Source of the DNA: Dreissena polymorpha
Lineage: Eukaryota > Mollusca > Bivalvia > Myida > Dreissenidae
DNA: 64,000 bases
NCBI RefSeq assembly: GCF_020536995.1
Contig: NC_068356.1
Span: 29,721,835 to 29,785,834 of the forward strand
Direction of reading: 5' to 3'
Below, piece by piece: positions 42,001-51,126 of the stretch; position 1 is the first letter of the stretch, and each line of letters begins with the position of its first letter. The notes below the pieces were generated by a model that had not been told where the DNA came from, did not search any database, and saw only the letters and a list, made by a program, of their open reading frames with translations. A program made the position numbers and the translations under genes.

Positions 42001-45000
42001 AGCGCCGTAATATATACTGTCCAAATACTTAGAGACATTAATTATGGACGAAAACTCGTGTGTCCGAAAATTAAGAGACACGAAAAATAATTATTTTTGC
42101 ATAAAAAAGGGGTGTCCGAAAACTTAGTGTCCGAAAACATAGAGTAATTACGGTAATAGCTATTGAAATGCAGGTAGCAGAAATGCATTCTGAAAGTCCC
42201 TGTTGAACCATTCTAACACCGAACCTGGTTAATGGCATTTGCTGAGCAGGAAGTGAGTGCGGTTCCCACAGTACATAGCAAGAAGGTTCCCACACTGAAT
42301 GGGTCTGGGGCAATGCCATAACCTGCCATGGTAGTTATCACCACCAAACCTGTAGTAAAACAGCATAATGATAATATATTGGTACACACATCCAAAAGAT
42401 ATGTACATGTACAGTAATGTTATGCTTACTTGTAACATGTACTTTTGTCAACACTAGATGCCTGATTGCAGCATGTCGAACAAGGTGTTAAGAATGGTTG
42501 TAATTGTTTAATAACACTGCGATAAAAGTTACAGTCGAGAAAAGCTATATATTCTAATGTGACTTTTGCCTTTGAGCTCTGGACACAAGTTATGTGTGCA
42601 ACATGCAAATATTTTTTTTTAATTGGCAGACAAATGATGAAGTAAAGGCTGCACTATCAGACTCATAGTGACCTGAGAGCTATGGGAACAGGATTCATAT
42701 GGAAAATCATTGACATGCTGATTTGTATGGCTTTTTTTTGTAAATTGCTTAATGATGAAGCGACAATCAGGACAAGCTATTTGAATGCTTATGTCTTACC
42801 ATTGCACACTTAAATATTACTTTTCTGTTGAAACTGGGATGAGGTTTAATTATTAACTAGATTTAAACTTTCCCAATAAATTAAATAAAATACAGTCTGA
42901 AGAATGAAACGAGGGCTGTTTGTAAAACATGCATGCCCCCCATATGGGCTCTCCGTTGTAGTGACAGCCATTGTGTGAATATGTTTTTTGTCACTGTGAC
43001 CTTGAAATAAAATCCAATAAGTATCATGGAATCATTTACTTATTAATACTAAGATGAAATTCTCTATACCTTCTGTCTACAATTTATGACACTTATGTCG
43101 ATGACCTGTGAAATGTATCCAATTAATAGTGCAAAAACCAATCAGGAGCTATACTAATCAATTATATCCATTATATGATTGAGTCTTTGATTTTTTGGAT
43201 TCCTTTCACACATTTTGACTTATTTGACAATATGTGAAACATGCACACAATTTGTAATGTTTTATTTATTAATTAATGGTAATGAAACATGTTACTTATA
43301 GCAGTTAACTGCCCTAGTCAATGACCACCATAGATAGCAATGCAATCTGATTAAAAATAGCCAAGGCTAGTGTTGTGTATTGGGCAAATGTATACAAGTG
43401 CAACTTTACCACATGACCAGTATCATGTGTTTACCACACACAGAAGTCAGTTATGTAATAGACCATTAATTCCACTCCCAACTTTGGCCACTTGCCAAGA
43501 TACTGACCAGTATCAGATGGGGTTGTGAAATGGTGTAAACAGTGAACACCAGTCCATGTAATACTGGCCTACCACTTGTAATAGTTGGTTTGGAGTTAAT
43601 ACAGTTATGCATGTACAAATGAGACATTAAGCTCAAAAGTTAATTATATGTGCGCTCTGAAAACTAACCAGAGGAGTGGGTTGAAATTTACAATCTTTAC
43701 TTGGCATTTGAGGAAATTTGAACTCTCAGGGTTTGGATAGAACATCCCCAAATTAACTTTTCTTTACACTGTTGTTATTTTTGTTCAATACACAAATATT
43801 AACCTAACTTTACAAATCCTGTACAGTAAAGGAAACTAAATCTAAGTTGATATTTTAATATGCTTGATCCTATTTATGTATTAACATTGTTTTATACATA
43901 CAAACTGTGTTGCTGTTTTTCAATTAACAAGCAGATTAAAAATTAATTATATTTTTATGTATAATTTGAATTGACAAAATTAAATGCAAGATGCGTAGCA
44001 AGAATTACATGTTTGATTTATTGTCAGTGAACCGTGACATTTTCTCAATGTTTTAGACCACCAGTTTGTCAAAGCTATCAACATCTTGGATGGTCAAGCT
44101 AAATAGAATTGACCCAGCAAATCACAACTGTCCTGTTGCCATATCATATTACATTGGTTTTTTAAATGTTAAATTCTCTCGTCATTTCCATAAACATAGT
44201 ATTTACTGGCACAAAAACAAAGGCTTATACATCATTATGAATGAACATGTGTCAAAAATTCATTTTGTAAGTCTCTTAACTGGACAGTGTGGAAACAGAA
44301 TAAAATATGGGCTGTCCGTTGTAGTGGCAGCCATTGTGTGAATACGTTTTTTGTCACTGTGACCTTGACCTTTGACCTAGTGACCTGAAAATCAATAGGG
44401 GTCATCTGCGAGTCACGATCAATGTACCTATGAAGTGTCATGATCCTAGGCACATGCGTTCTTGAGTTATCATCCGGAAACCATTTTACTATTTCGGGTC
44501 ACCGTAACCTTGACCTTTGACCTAGTGACCTCAAAATCAATAGGGGTCATCTGGGAGTCATGATCAATCTACCCATGAAGTTTCATGATCCTAGGCGTAT
44601 GCATTCTTGAGTTATCATCCGGAAACCATTTTACTATTTCGGGTCACCGTGACCTTGACCTTGGACCTAGTGACCTCAAAATCAATAGGGGTCATCTGCG
44701 AGTCTTGATCAATCTACCCATGAAGTTTCATGATCCTAGGCGTATGCATTCTTGAGTCATCATCCGGAAACCATTTTACTATTTCGGGTCACCGTGACCT
44801 TGACCTTTGACCTAGTGACCTCAAAATCAAAAGGGGTCATCTGCAAGTCATGATAAATCTACCCATGAAGTTTCATGATCCTAGGCGTATGCGTTCTTGA
44901 GTTATCATCCGAAAACCATTTTACTATTTCGGGTCACCGTGACCTTGACCTTTGACCTAGTGACCTCAAAATCAATAGGGGTCATCTGCGAGTCTTGATC

Positions 45001-46283
45001 AATCTACCCATGAAGTTTCATGATCCTAGGCGTATGCATTCTTGAGTTATCATTCGGAAACCATTTTACTATTTCGGGTCACCGTGACCTTGACCTTTGA
45101 CCTAGTGACCTCAAAATCAATAGGGGTCATCTGCGAGTCATGATTAATCTACCCATGAAGTTTCATGATCCTAGGCGTATGCATTCTTGAGTTATCATCC
45201 GGAAACCATTTTACTATTTCGGGTCACTGTGACCTTGACCTTTGACCTAGTGACCTCAAAATCAATAGGGGTCATCTGCAAGTCATGATCAATCTACCCA
45301 TGAAGTTTCATGATCCTAGGCATATGCGTTCTTGAGTTATCATCCGGAAACCATTTTACTATTTCGGGTCACCGTGACCTTGACCTTTGACCTAGTGACC
45401 TCAAAATCAATAGGGGTCATCTACGAGTCATGATCAATCTACCTATGAAGTTTCATGATCATAGGCGTATGCGTTCTTGAGTTATCATCCAACAACCACC
45501 TGGTGGACGGACCGACATACCGACCGACCGACCGACATGAGCAAAGCAATATACCCCCTCTTCTTCGAAGGGGAGCATAAAAAGATAATACAGATAATAC
45601 ACAACCAATGAACTGCGATTGTGACAACTGTATCTTAATCTCTACAATCAGGCTTAAGAAAAATCAATCAGTATAACACAAGGACATGTAATTTGAAAAT
45701 ATGATTGTGATCAAATATAGAAAAGCTACAAGCATGAGTGACTTGTGTTCCATGACATTCACACAAATGATAGTAACTTGTTACTACAAAATATGCTTCA
45801 TGTATAACACCCACCTGTCAGTCTTATTTTAGAAAGCTTCATATAATATTGAGGTAACTTTTTGTAGTCTAATCTTGTGTCCCTCCATAAGACTTCATTT
45901 ATGGATTCAATATTCTGCCCTGGGTTTGTATTATCTACTTCCACCTCTTCTTCATAATCCAAGTCAATTACAAGCGTCTCTTTTCCACGAGGGCTGCGAA
46001 CATGTATAGGCTTTGTCAATTTTACATTTTTATTGAAATCTACAGTTATGGATGACTTTCTAATATAAAGAAAAACTTCTTCAGTCAATTTACTGTTTAA
46101 AGTCTTTTCTTCAAAGTCACCATTTTTCTTCATATTTTCTTCCTGATCTGTCACTGTGTTTCTAACATTTTTTGGCACACGTATCTTCACTGTCTTTCTG
46201 TTGGTGTCATCTTTGCCTTTAGCTAAAGCATGTGACGTTGGTATGTTTTCATCTTCTACAACTACATCTGGTTTGGTTGCATA
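38632..46283 (-). CDS. COX10: COX10, protohaem IX farnesyltransferase (haem O synthase)
   Basis: COX10 is a UbiA-family enzyme of the mitochondrial inner membrane that farnesylates haem b to haem O, the first step towards haem A of cytochrome c oxidase. Mapped exons, 5' to 3', are 46283-45815, 42349-42225, 41000-40930, 39597-39365 and 39065-38632. They are phase-consistent and give 443 codons plus stop. Landmarks are [16 protein letters not shown] joined to [16 protein letters not shown] (first prenyl-diphosphate/metal motif), [50 protein letters not shown] and DYSRGGY (second motif), then two more hydrophobic segments. Human COX10 has 443 residues in total, so with its N-terminal exon this protein is longer, mostly by a polar charged N-terminal stretch in the 469-bp exon. 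Confidence 0.95.
39365..39597 (-). CDS. COX10: COX10 exon, central membrane helices
   Basis: Runs from [15 protein letters not shown] through [18 protein letters not shown] and [17 protein letters not shown] to TGYLDPG. Acceptor is attttcag, donor is CCAG|GTAGGT. Confidence 0.95.
39598..40929. other. COX10 intron, unique DNA plus a TGACCCAATTTGG repeat
   Basis: At 40440-40690 blocks of catgtgacccaatttgga and cacctaggttttgacct recur twice, a degraded dispersed repeat. The rest is unassigned. Confidence 0.5.
40930..41000 (-). CDS. COX10: COX10 short exon with first Asp/Arg motif
   Basis: Encodes [16 protein letters not shown] and VLVRGHL, nearly identical to the vertebrate active-site segment. 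Acceptor is gtttacag, donor is TTAG|GTATTT. Confidence 0.93.
41295..42153. mobile_element. Tc1/mariner-like MITE with TA flanks
   Basis: Ends ctgtaattactgtatgtttt and aaaacatagagtaattacgg are inverted, each bordered by TA (41293-41294 and 42154-42155). It holds repeated tccgaaaacttagagt-type motifs and no transposase frame. It lies in a COX10 intron, about 70 bases from the exon at 42225. A shorter relative is at 61434-61941. Confidence 0.75.
42225..42349 (-). CDS. COX10: COX10 exon, TM1 and TM2 region
   Basis: Encodes [18 protein letters not shown] and [14 protein letters not shown]. The joining Gly codon is split over the junction. Acceptor is tactacag, donor is CCAG|GTTCGG. Confidence 0.92.
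42910..43005 (+). repeat. Terminal fragment of the 146-bp array family
   Basis: Reads catatgggctctccgttgta, gacagccattgtgtgaata and gtcactgtgacctt, matching the left end of the array at 44300. Confidence 0.7.
43006..44299. other. COX10 intron, AT-rich without recognised features
   Basis: No exon or clear repeat identified. Confidence 0.4.
44302..45582 (+). repeat. 146-bp tandem array, about 8 units
   Basis: Units hold gtgaccttgacctttgacct, aaaatcaataggggtcatct, aagtttcatgatcctaggcg and ttatcatccggaaaccattt. Starts fall at about 44356, 44500, 44645, 44791, 44937, 45083, 45228 and 45373. Units are mostly over 95 percent alike by eye. It ends with a CCGA microsatellite and ttcgaaggggagcataaaaa. 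Confidence 0.9.
45815..46283 (-). CDS. COX10: COX10 exon with charged linker and first membrane entry
   Basis: Begins [15 protein letters not shown], a polar region not conserved with vertebrates, and ends [15 protein letters not shown] at the start of the UbiA core. Acceptor is aattgcag, donor is ACAG|GTGGGT. Confidence 0.88.
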
Positions 46284-46979
46284 CTGCAATTACAAGAGTA
46301 AACAATATAGAATATTTATTTTTTATATCTGTACAAATGATAACCACATCCTCACATTGCAGAGTAAAAAGATTCCTATACATGAAGTAAGGACAGTCCA
46401 ATCATATTACTGGATCAAAACTTGGAATTGGGGCATATTCATTAAAGTATTAACTCTTACGTGACTGCTGCATGTGAATGTGCTTTCAAGAACTTTGACC
46501 TTTTTACATTAAAAACAGAACAGAAAAACAACAAGAAAGTTATATTATGGTTCATGATAACATAAACCAATTGAACAACCAACATCATATAATAATTAGG
46601 CATAATTGAAATGAGTGTGTCAATCAAGGATGGAGAATATGTTGTATAATCAAACAACAAATATTTTTTAGACATTTACACATGAATGCTTATCATTGGA
46701 TCAAGTGTTTGTAAATTGGAGTTTGATCTAGTTTCAAAGTAAAAGTATTGTAAGGTCATCATAAGTTAAGTACATATATTTTATATTCTATTCGCACAAA
46801 TTGCTTAGGAACATAAATGTAATTTGATTTATTTCTTACAAATGGAACGTATTCTTTGCAATAAACATAATTTTATTTCAATAATATTAACACCACTTAG
46901 TTGGGTGCAAGTCAACTCATACCTAAGTCAACCTGTACCTTGGTCAACTCGCATGCTTTTTGGTCAACACATAGGTGTT
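46284..46979. other. COX10 intron, AT-rich
   Basis: No exon of matching phase identified between the YATKPD exon and the tandem array. Confidence 0.4.
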
Positions 46980-49205
46980 TTATACCCCACAAACTAAGTT
47001 AAGAGGGGTTAATAGGAGTGAACTTGTCTGTCAATCGGTCGGTCTGTCTGTCGGACCGTATTAAGTGTCCGCTCTCTAATTCAAGTAGTTTTATCCGATT
47101 TTCACCAAACTTTGTCAGAAGTTGTATCTCCATGATGTCTAGGCAAAGTTCGAACATGGGCCTTGCCGGGTCAAAAACTAGGTCACGGGGTCACTTAGTG
47201 CGTTTTAAACATTCAGCATGTTGTCCGCTCTCTAATTCAAGTAGTTTTCAACCGATCTTCACCAAACTTGGTCAGAAGTTGTATGTAGATAATGTCTTGG
47301 CCAAGTTCGAACATGGGCCTTGCCGGGTCAAAAACTAGGTCACGGGGTCACTTAGTGCGTTTCAAACATTCAGCGTGTTGTCGGCTCTCTTATTCAAGTA
47401 TTTTCATCCGATCTTCACCAAACTTGGTCAGAAGTTGTATCGAGATGATCTTAAGGCCAAGTTCGAACATGGGCCTTGCCAGGTCAAAAACTAGGTCACG
47501 GGGTCACTTAGTGCGTTTTAAACATTCAGCATGTTGTCATCTCTCTAATTCAAGTAGTTTTCATCCGATCTTCACCAAACTTGGTCAGAAGTTGTATCGA
47601 AATGATCTTAAGGCCAATTTCGAACATGGGCCTTGCAGGGTCAAAAACTAGGTCACGGGGTCACTTAGTGCGTTTTAAACATTCAGCATGATGTCTGCTC
47701 TCTAATTCAAGTAGTTTTCATCCGATCTTCACCAAACTTGGTCAGAAGTTGTATCTACATGATGTCTAGGCCAAGTTCGAACATGGGCCTTGCCAGGTCA
47801 AAAAACTAGGTCACGGGGTCAATTAGTGCGTTTTAAACATTCAGCATGTTGTTTGCTCTCTAATTCAAGTAGTTTTCATCCGATCTTCACCAAACTTGGT
47901 CAGAAGTTGTATCTACATGATGTCTAGGCCAAGTTCGAACATGGGCCTTGCCGGGTCAAAAACTAGGTCACGGGATCACTTAGTGCGTTTTAAACATTCA
48001 GCATGTTGTCCGCTCTCTAATTCAAGTAGTTTTCATCCGATCTTCACCAAACTTGGTCAGAAGTTGTATCGAGATGATCTTAAGGCCAAGTTCAAACATG
48101 GGCCTTGCAGGGTCAAAAACTAGGTCACGGGGTCACTTAGTGCGTTTTTTTAACATTCAGCATGGTGTCCTCTCTCTTATTCAAGTAGTTTTCATCCGAT
48201 CTTCACCAAACTTGGTCAGAAGTTTTATCTAGATGGTCTGAAGGCCAAGTTCGAACATGGGCCATGCCAGATCAAAAACTAGGTCACAGGGTCACTTAGT
48301 ACGTTTTACACATTAAGGATGGTGTCCGCTCTCTATTTCAAGTAGTTTAAATCCGATCTTCACCACACTTGGTCAGAAGTTGTAACTAGATGATGTGTAG
48401 GTAAAGTTCGAACATGGGCCATGCCAGGTCAAAAACAAGGTCACAGGGTTACTTAGTGTGTTTTAAACCTCACCATGTTGTCCGCTCTCTAATTCAAGTA
48501 GTTTTTATCCAATCTTCACCAAATTTGGTCAGAAGTTGTATCTTGATAATGTCTAGGGCAAGTTTGAATATGGGTCATGCCGGGTCAAAAACAAGGTCAC
48601 GGGGTCTCTTAATGCGTTTTAAACATCACAATGTTGTCCGCTCTCTAATTCAAGTAGTTTTAATCCAATCTTCACCAAACTTGGTTAGAAGTTGTATCTA
48701 GATGATGTCTAGGTCAAGTGTGAATATGGGTCATGCTGGGTCAAATACTAGGTCACGGGGTATCTTAGTGTGTTTTAAACCTCACCATGTCGTCCGCTCT
48801 CTAATTCAAGTAGTTTTCATCCAATCCTTACCAAACTTGGTCACAAGTTTTATCGAAATGATCTCTAGGACAAGTTTGAACATGGGCCCATTCAGGGCCT
48901 AAATCTAGGTCACGGGGTCACTTAGTGCGTTTTTTAACATTCAGCATGGTGTCAGATCTCTAATTCAAGTAGTTGACATCCGATCTTCACCAAACTTTGT
49001 CAGAAGTTTTATGGAGATGATGTTAAGGCCAAGTTAGAACATTGGCCTTTCTGGGTCAAAAACTAGGTCAAGGGGTCACTTAGTTCGTTTTAAAAATTGA
49101 GCATGGTGTCTGCTGTTTTTTGTGAAGACGACATGCAAAATATTATGTGTCAATGCAGTGTGGGGATAATAGTCACGTCTGTGACAAAGCTCTAGTTTGT
49201 TTAAC
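46980..49205 (+). repeat. 156-bp tandem array, about 13 units
   Basis: Begins ataccccacaaactaag and ends with gtggggataatagtcacgtc. Units hold gctctctaattcaagtagtt, tcttcaccaaacttggtcag, caagttcgaacatgggcc and aactaggtcacggggtcact. Marker spacing is 155-158 bases. Short open frames here are repeat translation. Confidence 0.9.
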
Positions 49206-49230
49206 CCTCACTTATTGAAGTCAACTTATA

Positions 49231-49249
49231 ACCCCCCCCCCCCCCCCCC
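49231..49249 (+). repeat. C homopolymer followed by A run
   Basis: About 18 consecutive C then aacaaaaaaaa. A probable length-unstable site. Confidence 0.85.
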
Positions 49250-49464
49250 AACAAAAAAAATCCAAAATAGATGTAGGATAGAATATGATAATCAGTATTT
49301 AAGAATAAATTATAGAGATGATGGCTCTTTTTCTCTTTATGTTCCCACTTAAATTATCTAAACATATGGTTGTCTGACACAATTAACTTCTCTTTCACAC
49401 TTGTAGACGGTGTATTTCACAGGTAACATGAAGTGTGTGAAAGGTGTTATATACAATTGTTTAA

Positions 49465-50445
49465 CCAGGGGTTTTTTTTACTAAGAAAGTGACGCCGATA
49501 TTCGGCGTCTTCCCCTACCAGAATTTTTCCCCTAAAAATACCATTTCCCCTCCAAAATTTTTTTTTTTTTCACCAAAATATAATATTTTACCCTCAAGGA
49601 AATGTTTTTTTTTCTTTTGGGAAGTCGACACTTATCCAATTTGTACCATGTACAACGATCTCGCTCTCTCTCTCTTCCGACGAACACTCAAATCTGGGAA
49701 TCCCAGTGATTCTATATATAGCTCTTAAATTACGTCATGGAAACCGGGCAACTAATCGTATTAATCATGTGACTATTTTACTGGATTCCGGTCTTGCGCG
49801 AGAAGGGTGTTTCGTCAATTAATTACCGGAAACTAGTCGAGTTTTCATCCGGGTTATGTGAAAGCCAAGATAAAAACGTTAAAACAGAAAAAAGTCTCAC
49901 AATTGGTGTTCATACACGAACAAAATAAAACGTTCGGACTCGGAAAAAATTAATTGCGTTGACGCATTTTTTAAGAATGAATCATCAAAAACCGTTGAAA
50001 CCCAGCAGGATTCTGAGGTACATGTAATCAACATCGATTAATACTGTCGGATTATTGTGAAAGTAAAAGTAGACAATCGGCAGCTGCCGCACCTTTCCCT
50101 GCCAATACTGTAGCAGGTCTAGATCGTCAACCCATTCATCATGAAATTGAAATCATAGTATTGACATCGTTCCCCGGCCCCAGTTGAAAACATTTCCCAT
50201 TATTAGATCTACACCTGCAACTTTTTTAGGACTTTGACTTTAATATCATACTTGTTCATGTGTTTAAGAACAAAAAGGTCAGAGACATGCCTCTTTTTCT
50301 AAAAAAAACCTGAAGTCTGTAGGTGAGTTATAGACATTGAAATGAACAGTTTTTATTTTTTCCCCAAATATGTCTCTTTCGCGCTCGATTTTTCCCTTTA
50401 ACCCAGCGTCCAGCGTCTTCCCCTTTTCCTAAAAAAAACCCCTGG
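49465..50445. mobile_element. Non-autonomous DNA element, CCAGGGGTTTTTTTT ends, 5-bp TSD
   Basis: Ends ccaggggtttttttta and aaaaaaaacccctgg are inverted. TTTAA flanks both sides (49460-49464 and 50446-50450). Both arms carry ttcccct and gcgtcttccc blocks. There is no transposase. A piggyBac-type TTAA reading is possible but leaves one unpaired T. Confidence 0.82.
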
Positions 50446-50723
50446 TTTAACGTACTTTAATTAATTTCCTAACATTATACAATTTAAAGTAATTGGTATG
50501 TTAATTAATCAGTTTTACTTCAATGTTTGTCCCTTGTGAAAACATGTGTTAACCAATGTAAATATATATGTCTGCTATATTTGTGTACATGGTGTAAAGT
50601 TTAAAAAAAATGTTATTTTGTGAAAACATGTTTTCTTTTTTTTTTTGTGAAAGAATTGAAATAAAAAATGTTGAACAAAACTCTAAATGTGTTTTGTATA
50701 TGAATACACTACTCATCCAGAAC

Positions 50724-51029
50724 TCAACAGATATCAATAGTTTTAATAAGGTAGAAGTCTGAAAATGTTAAAAGCCTATTCAGTGAACGACTCAAACGGT
50801 TGACAAAGTATTCGGGAAAATATTTTATAAACGATATTTCATGAAATAAATTGGATAAAGATCTCCATACGTTCAGGTATGCCCATGGTTGAGAAATGGA
50901 AGGAAACACTGCCACTGCCACAGGGCACTGGCAACGAGTTTTGTCGGAACCAGTTTTTGCAAGTGGTCTTTTTCCAATCAATGAAAACTGCTCAATCATA
51001 AAGATTTGTCTTCTCAGTAAAACAGTCAT
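50724..51029 (-). CDS. COX10: Probable COX10 first coding exon (mitochondrial targeting)
   Basis: A frame starting MTVLLRRQIFMIEQFSLIGK is rich in Arg, Lys, Ser and Leu with few acidic residues, as in a matrix-targeting presequence. It loosely recalls the human COX10 N-terminus (a leucine/asparagine-rich segment followed by FSFLK-like residues). I found no good phase-0 donor to join the YATKPD exon, so its 3' end is uncertain and an intermediate exon may exist. The frame runs on to a stop at 50724, beyond the likely splice site. Confidence 0.45.
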   Translation of the reverse strand: MTVLLRRQIFMIEQFSLIGKRPLAKTGSDKTRCQCPVAVAVFPSISQPWAYLNVWRSLSNLFHEISFIKYFPEYFVNRLSRSLNRLLTFSDFYLIKTIDIC

Positions 51030-51114
51030 TTCAAACGTTTGATGTCATTCTTAAAATAAACACGAATAATTTATCTTAAGATCTGAGTTGTTGTCAAATT
51101 GGAAAGCAATGGAA

Positions 51115-51126
51115 GCTGCCATTTTG
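51115..51126 (-). promoter_or_regulatory. YY1-like site CAAAATGGCAGC upstream of COX10
   Basis: On the minus strand the sequence matches the AAnATGGC core bound by YY1, common at start sites of nuclear genes for mitochondrial proteins. Its ATG also opens a 23-codon frame (MAASIAFQ) that would act as a uORF, or a different N-terminus, if transcribed. Confidence 0.35.

Noticed and set aside
46980-48902. Several 65-119 codon frames with repeated SRPSSNMGLAGSKTRS-like peptides
   Set aside because: They are one phase of the 156-bp tandem repeat, whose 52-codon period keeps the frame open. There is no start context or domain.
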